A stretch of 64,000 bases of DNA from Vibrio sp. RE86 (GTDB lineage Bacteria > Pseudomonadota > Gammaproteobacteria > Enterobacterales > Vibrionaceae), in assembly GCF_013114545.1 (NCBI RefSeq), contig NZ_VTXI01000015.1:1-64000 (forward strand), read 5' to 3'. Shown here one piece after another: positions 1 through 7,621 of the stretch (its first letter is position 1; each line of letters begins with the position of its first letter). A program made the translations under genes and the position numbers. The notes below the pieces were generated by a model that worked only from the letters and a program-made list of their open reading frames with translations, did not search any database and was not told the origin of the DNA.

Positions 1-19
1 AGAATGAAAACCTAAAGAG

Positions 20-96
20 TGGCGCGCTCTGGAGGATTCGAACCTCCGACCGCCTGGTTCGTAGCCAGGTACTCTATCCAGCTGAGCTAAGAGCGC
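20..96 (-). tRNA. tRNA-Arg(ACG), copy 1
   Basis: A 77-nt cloverleaf with encoded CCA. The anticodon stem CCTGG/CCAGG encloses loop CTACGAA, giving anticodon ACG (Arg, CGN codons). The acceptor stem is GCGCTCT/AGAGCGC and differs from the other two Arg copies by two compensated base pairs. It is the most promoter-distal tRNA seen; the window edge lies 19 nt beyond, so the cluster may continue. Confidence 0.97.
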
Positions 97-145
97 ACGG
101 GTTTTCGATATCGCTTTTGCAATATCAGGTCTGTGACCTAAAGAG

Positions 146-222
146 TGGCGCGTCCTGGAGGATTCGAACCTCCGACCGCCTGGTTCGTAGCCAGGTACTC
201 TATCCAGCTGAGCTAAGGACGC
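146..222 (-). tRNA. tRNA-Arg(ACG), copy 2
   Basis: A 77-nt cloverleaf with encoded CCA and anticodon ACG. The acceptor stem is GCGTCCT/AGGACGC, identical to the copy at 445-521. The nine bases after its 3' end (cctaaagag, 137-145) recur after copy 1 (11-19), suggesting copies 1 and 2 arose by a tandem duplication of about 126 bp. Confidence 0.97.
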
Positions 223-307
223 ATGGTAACTTCTTTACGAAGCTGTGAAGTATATCACAATCAGTTTCTTAGGAAACAAAAAAACGGCCATTGGCCGCAG
301 CAATTAA

Positions 308-400
308 TGGCGGAGAAGGAGGGATTCGAACCCTCGATGCAGCTACAAACCACATACTCCCTTAGCAGGGGAGCGCCTTCGGCCACTCGGCCACCTCTCC
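308..400 (-). tRNA. tRNA-Ser(GCT), copy 1
   Basis: A 93-nt tRNA with the long variable arm typical of Ser tRNAs and encoded CCA. The anticodon loop reads GCT, which decodes AGC/AGT. The acceptor stem GGAGAGG/CTTCTCC contains one G-U wobble, unlike the fully paired second Ser copy at 560-652. Confidence 0.97.
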
Positions 401-444
401 GTATTAATTGTCTATTCTTGCCATCTTAAAAGAGAGAAAGAATA

Positions 445-521
445 TGGCGCGTCCTGGAGGATTCGAACCTCCGACCGCCTGGTTCGTAGCCAGGTACTCT
501 ATCCAGCTGAGCTAAGGACGC
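445..521 (-). tRNA. tRNA-Arg(ACG), copy 3
   Basis: A 77-nt cloverleaf, anticodon ACG, encoded CCA, with the same GCGTCCT acceptor arm as copy 2. It sits between the two Ser tRNAs, matching the csrA-linked Ser/Arg tRNA cluster known from Escherichia (serV-argVYZQ) and Vibrio. Confidence 0.97.
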
Positions 522-559
522 GCATTTTGTTTGAGTGCTACTTCAAACTGAAGCAAGAA

Positions 560-652
560 TGGCGGTGAGGGAGGGATTCGAACCCTCGATGCGGCTACAA
601 ACCACATACTCCCTTAGCAGGGGAGCGCCTTCGGCCTCTCGGCCACCTCACC
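560..652 (-). tRNA. tRNA-Ser(GCT), copy 2
   Basis: A 93-nt tRNA with long variable arm, anticodon GCT and encoded CCA; promoter-proximal member of the cluster. The acceptor stem GGTGAGG/CCTCACC is fully paired. It differs from the other Ser copy in the acceptor stem, D loop (ggcctctcgg versus ggccactcgg) and variable arm. Confidence 0.97.
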
Positions 653-667
653 GTCTTGCGGAGGCAC

Positions 668-695
668 ATATTACGATTTACCAAAAATATGTCAA
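668..695 (-). promoter_or_regulatory. sigma-70 promoter of the tRNA cluster
   Basis: On the minus strand a perfect -35 TTGACA (690-695) is followed after 16 nt by -10 TAATAT (668-673). The first tRNA begins at 652, so the start site would lie a few bases upstream of the mature 5' end. The stretch after the -10 is GC-rich (GTGCCTCCGC), like the discriminators of stringently controlled stable-RNA promoters. The elements are seen; stringent control is inferred. Confidence 0.85.
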
Positions 696-798
696 ACATT
701 TTCTTGGCAAAAATAGCAAAAACCTGTCTAACCGTTGGGTATTTAATCAAAGCGATGCTAATTCGCTCTTTTTGCTATAAATATGCCTCGTTTACTAC

Positions 799-830
799 CA
801 AAAAAGGCTGACAAAATTTGCCAGCCTTCT
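799..830 (-). terminator. Rho-independent terminator after csrA
   Basis: On the minus strand AAGGCTG-G-CAAATTTTG-T-CAGCCTT forms a hairpin followed by a T run. It lies just past the csrA stop codon and separates csrA from the tRNA promoter. Confidence 0.8.
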
Positions 831-838
831 TCGTGTAA

Positions 839-1036
839 TTAGTAGTTGCCTGATGCAACGTTACCATTACCTTTTTCTGCCTGAATGCGCATGTAAATTT
901 CTTCACGGTGAACAGACACTTCTTTCGGAGCGTTAACGCCGATACGTACTTGGTTACCTTTAACACCCAGTACAGTTACAGTTACTTCATCACCGATCAT
1001 TAGAGTTTCGCCAACGCGGCGAGTTAAAATTAGCAT
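839..1036 (-). CDS. csrA: Carbon storage regulator CsrA
   Basis: Small RNA-binding protein (65 aa) that binds GGA motifs in mRNA leaders and controls translation and stability of carbon-metabolism, motility and virulence mRNAs; in vibrios it is antagonised by Csr sRNAs. The sequence is canonical: N-terminal [10 protein letters not shown], central [15 protein letters not shown] beta strands, and the [13 protein letters not shown] segment with the conserved RNA-binding Arg44-type residue. Shine-Dalgarno AAGGAG lies 6 nt before the ATG. It is the last protein gene of the alaS-lysC-csrA run, 92 bp after lysC and directly upstream of the tRNA cluster, the usual gammaproteobacterial position. Confidence 0.97.
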   Translation of the reverse strand: MLILTRRVGETLMIGDEVTVTVLGVKGNQVRIGVNAPKEVSVHREEIYMRIQAEKGNGNVASGNY

Positions 1037-1128
1037 TCTGTGCTCCTTGAGTAATCTCTGATTTGTCTTGCTACGAGGCTATTATCCAACAAAAGTTATA
1101 TTTTCGTAAACTCTATTGTGGCTCGAAT

Positions 1129-2316
1129 CTAGCCTAAAAAGGCATGTTTTTGCTGGTAATCGACTGCCTCTGCAGAAGTTATGTAAGCATCATGCAGTAT
1201 GTTCGCCGCTTTGTCGACACATTCTGGTAACAGAACCAACATGAGAGACTGAGGATTAACCGCATAATGTTTGACTTGAATACCTTGCTCACTGAGCAGC
1301 GCATTTGACCTTTCAACCAGTCCTTCGACTTGTAGGCCTACAGCGGTCAATAAACTTACCACCTCACTATTACGGATTTTGTCTTTGAAAACCAGTTCCA
1401 GTTTTGCATAAGCATCGCCTTTTATCACGACACCTACCCATTCTGCTTGTTCGATCACACTCCAGATCTCCAACCCAAGCATTTGGCACTGTTTTGTCAG
1501 TGAATCAATTGAGGCATGGTCAACATGAACAATACGCATATCACGCTGAATCGCTACGCCACACACTGAACTTTGGCACTCCTGCCCTTTCACCAGACTT
1601 CCGCTATTGATATCGAAAGTTGAGAGTACTCGCAGTGGAACATTGTGTTTCCACGCGTATTGCACTGATGGTAAATGAAGTACCTTAGCGCCTTTGCTAG
1701 CCATCTCTTCCATCGAAGGAAAATCAATCACATCTAACTTCTGAGCTGTTGGCACCACTCGTGGATCACAAGTATAAATACCATCAACATCGGTAAAGAT
1801 TTGACACTCGTCGGCATCAAGTGCGCCCGCCAAGGTCACCGCTGTAGTATCTGAACCACCACGGCCTAAAGTAGTAATATCCCCATTCTCATTGATGCCC
1901 TGAAAGCCTGCGACAATCACTATCTGATCTTGCGCTAACAGCAGTTCAATCATCGATGTATCAATGTGTTGAATCGTCGCGTCATTGTGCTGATTGTCAG
2001 TCACAATATTCGCTTGTGTTCCTGTTAATGAACGCGCGGAGTAACCCATTGTGCTTAGCGTCATTGCTAATAGGGCCATCGATACTTGCTCACCAGCAGA
2101 AAGCAAAACATCAAGTTCTCGGGCATTTGGAACAGCATCGACTTGCTTTGCGAGTTCCATTAAACGATTGGTCTCTCCTGACATTGCAGAAACCACCACC
2201 ACGACTTGATTACCATCATTTTTCGCCTTAATGATGTGTTTGGCTACGGTTTGAATTCTTTCAATCGAACCTACTGAAGTTCCGCCAAACTTTTGCACGA
2301 TAAGGGGCTTTTTCAC
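1129..2316 (-). CDS. lysC: Aspartate kinase (monofunctional, with ACT domains)
   Basis: Catalyses aspartate + ATP to aspartyl phosphate, the first step toward lysine, threonine, methionine and diaminopimelate. The amino-acid kinase domain opens with KFGGTSVG (residues 9-16) and includes TTLGRGGSDTTAVTLA and ITDVDGI-like nucleotide/aspartate motifs (here FTDVDGIYTCDP). The C-terminal third is regulatory ACT-like (VDHASIDSLTKQ...). The start is a GTG, with AGGTG 7 nt upstream. At 395 aa it resembles monofunctional aspartokinases rather than the fused homoserine dehydrogenases. It sits between alaS and csrA as in other vibrios. The feedback inhibitor cannot be read from the sequence. The symbol lysC follows common Vibrio annotation; the protein is not a close match to E. 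coli AKIII. Confidence 0.9.
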   Translation of the reverse strand: MKKPLIVQKFGGTSVGSIERIQTVAKHIIKAKNDGNQVVVVVSAMSGETNRLMELAKQVDAVPNARELDVLLSAGEQVSMALLAMTLSTMGYSARSLTGTQANIVTDNQHNDATIQHIDTSMIELLLAQDQIVIVAGFQGINENGDITTLGRGGSDTTAVTLAGALDADECQIFTDVDGIYTCDPRVVPTAQKLDVIDFPSMEEMASKGAKVLHLPSVQYAWKHNVPLRVLSTFDINSGSLVKGQECQSSVCGVAIQRDMRIVHVDHASIDSLTKQCQMLGLEIWSVIEQAEWVGVVIKGDAYAKLELVFKDKIRNSEVVSLLTAVGLQVEGLVERSNALLSEQGIQVKHYAVNPQSLMLVLLPECVDKAANILHDAYITSAEAVDYQQKHAFLG

Positions 2317-2395
2317 CAGTCTTCACCTTCCCGAGATCGTTGTCTCATTCGAACCACATGCAATATCAATCATATTACCTGCAGTAGTAATAACA

Positions 2396-2450
2396 AAAAC
2401 CAAGTCGCCTAATTGACCACTGCGTTGTGCGCCAATTAAACCACTTGGTT
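2396..2450 (-). repeat. Long imperfect hairpin between alaS and lysC
   Basis: On the minus strand AACCAAGT (2443-2450) pairs with ACTTGGTT downstream, with a second paired block TAATTG/CAATTA and a third CAC/GTG inside it, each separated by small internal loops. A short T run follows the 3' arm. It begins immediately after the alaS terminator and ends about 80 nt before the lysC GTG. It is too short and has the wrong shape for a lysine riboswitch. It could be a second terminator, an attenuator-like lysC leader or a small palindromic repeat. Confidence 0.55.
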
Positions 2451-2455
2451 AGGAC

Positions 2456-2495
2456 AAAAAAATTACGCTCAATCAAACAAATGATTGAGCGTAAT
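2456..2495 (-). terminator. Rho-independent terminator after alaS
   Basis: On the minus strand a 14-bp perfect stem ATTACGCTCAATCA/TGATTGAGCGTAAT with a short loop is followed by seven T residues. It lies 18 nt past the alaS stop and isolates alaS from lysC. Confidence 0.9.
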
Positions 2496-2512
2496 CGTTT
2501 AGAAATTACAAT

Positions 2513-5095
2513 TTATAGACGTTCTTCTAGCCAAGGCTGAACTGTCTGCATTGCTGCCGGTAGTGCTGAAACATCAGTACCACCTGCTTGAGCCATATCA
2601 GGGCGACCGCCACCTTTACCGCCAACTTGCTCAGCAACCATCTTAACGAGGTCACCTGCTTTCACTTTGCCGATAAGATCTTTAGTAACACCAGCGATTA
2701 AGCCGATCTTGTCACCGTTGACATTCGCGATCATAACCACGCCGCTACCCATCTGGTTCTTAGCGTTATCAACCATTGTACGAAGGTTCTTAGGATCCGC
2801 CCCCTCCATACCTGCGATAAGCACTTTAACGCCATTGATCTCTTGAGCTTTGCCCATGATGTTTGCGCTTTCTGCAGCAGCCATCTTGTCTTTTAGCTTC
2901 TGGATTTCTTTCTCTAGAGCTTTCGCTTTAGATGCTGATTCCGCAAGCTTCTCTTCAGCTTTAGCTTGTTGCTCTTCAATAGCATCAAGAGCGGCTTCAC
3001 CAGTTACAGCTTCGATACGACGAATACCTGCTGCGATACCACCTTCCGAAGTAATCTTGAACAGGCCAATATCACCCGTGTTTGAAGCGTGAATACCACC
3101 ACAAAGCTCTGTAGAAAACTCGCCCATCGACAGAACGCGAACTTCGTCATCGTACTTTTCACCGAACAGTGCCATTGCACCTTTCTGCTTAGCCGATTCG
3201 ATGTCCATGACGTTCGTTTCGATCACATGGTTGCGACGAACCTGAGCATTCACTAGGCGCTCAACTTCTTTTAGTTGCGCTGGTGTTACTGCTTCAAGGT
3301 TTGAGAAATCAAAACGTAAGTTGTCAGGCTTAACTAAAGAGCCTTTCTGAGTTACGTGCTCACCCAGTACTTGACGTAGTGCTGCGTGTAGCAAGTGTGT
3401 AGCAGAGTGATTTAGTGAAATAGCCGCACGACGCTCAGCATCTACGACAGCTTCAACCTGATCACCTTTCGCTAGTACGCCTTCAGCAAGAACACCGTGG
3501 TGCGCAATTGCATTGCCTAGCTTTTGCGTATCTTCTACTTTGAATAGACCAGAATCCGTTTTCAGTACACCTGCGTCGCCACATTGACCACCTGATTCTG
3601 CGTAGAAAGGCGTTTCACCTAAAATGATGATCGCTTTGTCACCTGCTGATAGCGACTCTGAAGCTTCACCATCAACGAAGATTTCAGCAACATTGCTCTT
3701 ACCTTCAGTGCCTGTGTAGCCACAGAACTCAGAATCAACATCTGACTTGATCGTTGCGTTGTAATCAGTACCAAACTGACCCGCTTCACGAGCACGTTGA
3801 CGCTGCTCTTCCATCGCTTTCTCAAAACCAGCTTCGTCGATTGTGAAATCACGCTCACGAGCAACGTCGTTAGTTAAATCAGCAGGGAAGCCGTAAGTAT
3901 CGTACAGTTTAAATACTGTTTCACCGTCTAGCTCTTTGCCTTCAAGTGCATCTAGCGCTTCATTAAGAATAACCATGCCGCGCTCTAGTGTGCGACCAAA
4001 GTTTTCTTCCTCGATACGAAGTACTTTTTCAACAAGCTCTTGCTGTTTCTTCAACTCATCAGCAGCACTACCCATCACTTCAGCAAGTACACCAACCAGC
4101 TTGTGGAAGAATACGCCTTTCGCACCTAGCTTATTACCGTGACGAACTGCACGACGAATAATACGACGTAGAACGTAGCCACGACCTTCGTTTGAAGGCA
4201 TAACGCCATCAGCAATTAGGAATGAACAAGAACGGATGTGGTCAGCAATAACGCGTAGAGATTGGTTTGATAGATCGTCATGACCCACAACCTCTGCTGT
4301 TGCTTTGATTAGCTTTTGGAATACATCGATTTCGTAGTTTGAGTGAACGCCCTGCATGATTGCAGAGATACGTTCGATACCCATACCTGTATCAACAGCA
4401 GGTTTAGGTAGTGGTTCCATCGTGCCATCGGCATGACGATTGAACTGCATGAATACGTTGTTCCAGATCTCGATGAAACGGTCCCCATCTTCTTCAGGTG
4501 TACCAGGACGACCGCCCCAGATGTGCTCACCGTGATCGTAGAAAATTTCAGTACATGGACCACAAGGACCAGTGTCACCCATTGTCCAGAAGTTGTCAGA
4601 TTCGAACTTCTTACCGCCTTCTTTGTCGCCAATGCGAACGATCTTATCGGCAGGTACACCTACTTTCTTGTTCCAGATGTCAAATGCTTCGTCATCTGTC
4701 TCGTAAACTGTTACCAGTAGTTTTTCTTCTGGTAGACCAAGAGTCTTAGTCAGGAACTCCCAAGCAAACGCAATCGCGTCTTCTTTGAAGTAATCACCAA
4801 AGCTGAAGTTACCTAGCATTTCGAAGAAAGTGTGGTGACGGGCTGTGAAACCTACGTTCTCTAGGTCGTTATGTTTACCACCCGCACGTACACAACGCTG
4901 AGCCGTAGTTGCTCGAGTGTAGGCACGTTTTTCGGCGCCTAAGAAGCAATCTTTGAATTGGTTCATACCTGCGTTTGTGAATAGCAGGGTTGGATCGTTA
5001 TGTGGAACCAACGATGAACTGTCTACGATTTGGTGTCCTTTGCTTTCAAAGAACTTAAGGAACGCGTTACGAACCTCATCAGTGCTCATGTACAT
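2513..5095 (-). CDS. alaS: Alanyl-tRNA synthetase
   Basis: Charges tRNA-Ala and hydrolyses mischarged Ser/Gly-tRNA-Ala in the cytoplasm. The 860-aa protein has the class II catalytic core at the N terminus ([18 protein letters not shown]..., [12 protein letters not shown]), the editing domain with zinc-type ligands HSATH (His563, His567) and CGGIH (Cys665, His669), then a coiled coil (about 700-760) and a C-terminal C-Ala domain ending QPWLEERL. These positions are one residue off the E. coli numbering. The ATG at 5095 has AGGA 8 nt upstream; a second ATG two codons later is possible. It lies after recX and carries its own terminator. Confidence 0.98.
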   Translation of the reverse strand: MYMSTDEVRNAFLKFFESKGHQIVDSSSLVPHNDPTLLFTNAGMNQFKDCFLGAEKRAYTRATTAQRCVRAGGKHNDLENVGFTARHHTFFEMLGNFSFGDYFKEDAIAFAWEFLTKTLGLPEEKLLVTVYETDDEAFDIWNKKVGVPADKIVRIGDKEGGKKFESDNFWTMGDTGPCGPCTEIFYDHGEHIWGGRPGTPEEDGDRFIEIWNNVFMQFNRHADGTMEPLPKPAVDTGMGIERISAIMQGVHSNYEIDVFQKLIKATAEVVGHDDLSNQSLRVIADHIRSCSFLIADGVMPSNEGRGYVLRRIIRRAVRHGNKLGAKGVFFHKLVGVLAEVMGSAADELKKQQELVEKVLRIEEENFGRTLERGMVILNEALDALEGKELDGETVFKLYDTYGFPADLTNDVARERDFTIDEAGFEKAMEEQRQRAREAGQFGTDYNATIKSDVDSEFCGYTGTEGKSNVAEIFVDGEASESLSAGDKAIIILGETPFYAESGGQCGDAGVLKTDSGLFKVEDTQKLGNAIAHHGVLAEGVLAKGDQVEAVVDAERRAAISLNHSATHLLHAALRQVLGEHVTQKGSLVKPDNLRFDFSNLEAVTPAQLKEVERLVNAQVRRNHVIETNVMDIESAKQKGAMALFGEKYDDEVRVLSMGEFSTELCGGIHASNTGDIGLFKITSEGGIAAGIRRIEAVTGEAALDAIEEQQAKAEEKLAESASKAKALEKEIQKLKDKMAAAESANIMGKAQEINGVKVLIAGMEGADPKNLRTMVDNAKNQMGSGVVMIANVNGDKIGLIAGVTKDLIGKVKAGDLVKMVAEQVGGKGGGRPDMAQAGGTDVSALPAAMQTVQPWLEERL

Positions 5096-5234
5096 GCAGC
5101 TCTTCCTGAAAATAGTCGAGTTAGAATTTTGCGCTATTGTAGATCATGGTTAACGCTACGACTAGTTTTCTCGTAGAAAAGAGCAGATTGATGTGTCAAT
5201 TCATCGCAAATCATTAAATTCGCGACTCATCTTA

Positions 5235-5702
5235 TTAAGAGTCCTCGTCATCCGAGTTTAATGCATAGCTAATTTGATCAAAGCTATAGCCGCGATACTG
5301 CAAAAATCGCACTTGTTTTGCGTACTCTTTTTGGTCTTTTGCCTTTATTCCTTTGAATTTCTTCTCTGCGGTACTTTTTGCTAACTCAAACCAATCTTGT
5401 GGCTCTTCTGCCAACGCTTTTTCAATCACTGATTCACTCACTCGTTTCTGATTGAGTTCCTGTCGGATCCGTCTTTCACCATGGCCCTTATAAACGTGCT
5501 GACGAACCTGACTTTTGGCATAACGCAGATCGTCTAGGTAGTTATGATCAAGACAAAAGTTAACCGCTTTCTGGATATCTTCGTCTTCATAACCTTTGAG
5601 GCTTAGCTTCTGGTAAAGCTCATACTCACCGTGATCTCGTCGGCTAAGCAGTTGAATCGCAGCTTCTACGGATGAAAGGGTTGGCGCTTTTCGTTGATAC
5701 AT
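5235..5702 (-). CDS. recX: Recombination regulator RecX
   Basis: Modulates RecA by capping filament growth and inhibiting its ATPase and strand-exchange activities. The 155-aa protein consists of helical repeats typical of RecX ([24 protein letters not shown], then a second copy around [23 protein letters not shown]). It follows recA on the same strand across 108 bp that contains a Rho-independent terminator, so expression probably depends on read-through from the SOS-induced recA promoter. No clear Shine-Dalgarno precedes the ATG at 5702, which fits low expression. Confidence 0.92.
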   Translation of the reverse strand: MYQRKAPTLSSVEAAIQLLSRRDHGEYELYQKLSLKGYEDEDIQKAVNFCLDHNYLDDLRYAKSQVRQHVYKGHGERRIRQELNQKRVSESVIEKALAEEPQDWFELAKSTAEKKFKGIKAKDQKEYAKQVRFLQYRGYSFDQISYALNSDDEDS

Positions 5703-5766
5703 AAATAAAGAATAGTGGTCTGATGGAGTCCACTCTAGAGTGGATTAAGTGAGGCATTGGATAGAC

Positions 5767-5792
5767 AAAAGCCCCGCTTGAGCGAGGCTTTA
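5767..5792 (-). terminator. Intercistronic terminator between recA and recX
   Basis: On the minus strand GCCTCGC-TCAA-GCGGGGC (one G-U pair) is followed by TTTT. A similar leaky terminator separates recA from recX in E. coli and sets the RecA:RecX ratio; the same role here is inferred. Confidence 0.85.
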
Positions 5793-5810
5793 GAACAAAA
5801 GGAAGGAGGT

Positions 5811-6851
5811 TTAGAACTCTTCTTCTTGTGGCATTTCACCAGTTTCTGGGGCTTCAGGCTGAGCCGGTGTTAGCAGCATTTCACGCAGTTTAGCGTCAAT
5901 CTCTTTAGCCGCTTCTGTGTTCTCACGTAGGAACTTACCTGCGTTAGCTTTACCTTGACCGATCTTGTCACCGTTGTAGCTGTACCATGCGCCTGCTTTC
6001 TCAATCAGCTTGTGCTTAACGCCTAGGTCAATCAGTTCACCTTCACGGTTGAAACCTTGGCCGTAAAGAATTTGTGTTTCAGCTTGCTTAAATGGCGCTG
6101 CAATCTTGTTCTTAACAACTTTGATGCGAGTTTCGTTACCCACAACTTCGTCGCCTTCTTTGATAGAACCAGTACGACGAATGTCTAGACGAACAGATGC
6201 GTAGAACTTAAGTGCGTTACCACCTGTTGTTGTCTCTGGGTTACCGAACATAACACCAATCTTCATACGAATTTGGTTAATGAAGATACACATACAGTTA
6301 GACTGTTTTAGGTTACCTGTCAGCTTACGCATCGCTTGAGAAAGCATACGAGCTTGAAGACCCATGTGGCTGTCACCCATTTCGCCTTCAATTTCAGCTT
6401 TTGGTGTTAGTGCAGCAACCGAGTCAACAACCAATACGTCGATAGCGCCTGAACGTGCTAGTGCATCACAGATTTCTAGCGCTTGCTCACCAGTATCAGG
6501 CTGAGAAACAAGTAGCGCGTCGATATCAACACCTAGCTTCTGTGCATAGATTGGGTCTAGTGCGTGTTCCGCATCAACGAAAGCACAAGTTTTACCGACT
6601 TTTTGCGCTGCAGCGATAAGCTCAAGAGTTAGTGTTGTTTTACCTGATGATTCTGGACCGTAGATTTCTACGATACGACCCATCGGCAGGCCACCAGCAC
6701 CCAATGCGATGTCTAGAGAAAGTGAACCAGTTGAAATCGTTTCTACGTCCATTGCGCGGTTATCGCCAAGGCGCATGATAGAGCCTTTACCGAATTGCTT
6801 TTCAATCTGACCTAGCGCAGCGGCGAGCGCTTTCTGTTTGTTCTCGTCCAT
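5811..6851 (-). CDS. recA: Recombinase RecA
   Basis: ATP-dependent strand-exchange protein for homologous recombination and coprotease for LexA cleavage in the SOS response. The start chosen is the internal ATG at 6851 ([14 protein letters not shown]), because it has a strong GGAG 6 nt upstream and matches known RecA N termini; the longer reading from 6872 adds seven unsupported residues. This gives 346 aa. Walker A GPESSGKT is at residues 65-72, with LVVDSVAAL (Walker B) and loop L2 around [20 protein letters not shown]. The C terminus is acidic (GEMPQEEEF). A LexA box and sigma-70 promoter lie about 100 bp upstream. Confidence 0.98.
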   Translation of the reverse strand: MDENKQKALAAALGQIEKQFGKGSIMRLGDNRAMDVETISTGSLSLDIALGAGGLPMGRIVEIYGPESSGKTTLTLELIAAAQKVGKTCAFVDAEHALDPIYAQKLGVDIDALLVSQPDTGEQALEICDALARSGAIDVLVVDSVAALTPKAEIEGEMGDSHMGLQARMLSQAMRKLTGNLKQSNCMCIFINQIRMKIGVMFGNPETTTGGNALKFYASVRLDIRRTGSIKEGDEVVGNETRIKVVKNKIAAPFKQAETQILYGQGFNREGELIDLGVKHKLIEKAGAWYSYNGDKIGQGKANAGKFLRENTEAAKEIDAKLREMLLTPAQPEAPETGEMPQEEEF

Positions 6852-6939
6852 TACTTTCTCCAAATGACTCATCTTATGCTGATGAATAACAATCTAAATT
6901 CTTCCGTTCAGCGTTTACAACTGAACAATCAATGAAAGT

Positions 6940-6968
6940 CATTATACTGTTGATTCATACAGTGTCCA
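6940..6968 (-). promoter_or_regulatory. LexA (SOS) box and promoter of recA
   Basis: The minus strand carries a LexA operator CTGT-N8-ACAG (core 6947-6962, box about 6945-6964) very close to the E. coli recA box. It is flanked by -35 TGGACA and by -10 TATAAT (6941-6946), 16 nt apart, so the operator occupies the promoter spacer and repressor binding would block RNA polymerase. Confidence 0.9.
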
Positions 6969-7043
6969 TACCTGTGTGGATTTTTTTTACTATTTCACAC
7001 TATCAATATGATTTATAAGGATTTAAAAATAAAATCTTATATT

Positions 7044-7535
7044 TTACGTTCGACCAGACAGTTCTTCATACAGTACTTTCAATGCGCGTTCAATCGCTTG
7101 CCTGCGTACCTCTGCTCTATCCCCTTCAAAACAGTCGGTTTCAGTTTTTAGCCAGCCTTGCTCATCCGCCCAGCCAAAGCAGACGGTTCCAACGGGTTTC
7201 TCTTCTGTACCACCTCCTGGGCCCGCAATGCCACTGATTGAGACTCCAATGTTGGCGTTTGAATTACGCAATGCTCCTAACACCATCTCTTCTACCGTCG
7301 CTTCACTCACCGCACCATTTTCGTCAAGCGTTTTAGCTTTAACACCAAGCATCTCCATTTTTGCTTCATTACTGTAGGTAACAAACGCACGATCAAACCA
7401 TGCCGAGCTACCCGCAATATCAGTAATCGCGGTTGAAACGCCGCCACCTGTACACGACTCAGCAGTCGTCAGAACTAATTTATTCTTTATTAATGCTTCA
7501 CCCAACTTTAGGGACAATAATTGTTGTGATTCCAT
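7044..7535 (-). CDS. pncC: CinA-like nicotinamide-nucleotide amidohydrolase
   Basis: The CinA C-terminal (PncC) family deamidates nicotinamide mononucleotide to nicotinate mononucleotide in NAD recycling. Visible family features are TTAESCTGGGVSTAITDIAGSSAWFDRAFVTYSN near the N terminus (written here in parts: TTAESCTGGG, then GSSAWF, then VTYSNEAK) and the GISGIAGPGGGTEEKPVGT signature near residue 110 (GIAGPGGG, KPVGTV). The ATG at 7535 is preferred to 7550 because GAGG lies 9-10 nt before it, giving 163 aa, the stand-alone length without the N-terminal competence domain. It is upstream of recA and divergent from mutS. Confidence 0.9.
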   Translation of the reverse strand: MESQQLLSLKLGEALIKNKLVLTTAESCTGGGVSTAITDIAGSSAWFDRAFVTYSNEAKMEMLGVKAKTLDENGAVSEATVEEMVLGALRNSNANIGVSISGIAGPGGGTEEKPVGTVCFGWADEQGWLKTETDCFEGDRAEVRRQAIERALKVLYEELSGRT

Positions 7536-7621
7536 GTCTAAAAACCTCATTGTGACTTTTCGGCCAAAGGTGATTCACGTATCCTAAGCCGCAATAGAAA
7601 TTAACGAAAGCAATTAGACCG

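Noticed and set aside
20..652. CRISPR-like direct repeats
   Set aside because: The repeated blocks are tRNA-Arg and tRNA-Ser genes with cloverleaf structure, not short repeats with regular spacers.
223..780. Open frames of 68 and 81 codons over the tRNA cluster (EGFEPS... repeats)
   Set aside because: They are translations of tRNA-Ser genes and spacers; the shared peptide words come from the tRNA sequence, not from a protein family.
775..966. 63-codon minus-strand frame overlapping csrA
   Set aside because: Out-of-frame shadow of csrA running through its terminator; no Shine-Dalgarno.
2317..2512. Lysine riboswitch upstream of lysC
   Set aside because: The space after the alaS terminator is too short for the roughly 170-nt L-box, and its five-helix pattern is not visible.
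6852..6872. Upstream ATG adding seven residues to RecA
   Set aside because: The internal ATG at 6851 has a strong GGAG at correct distance and matches the family N terminus.
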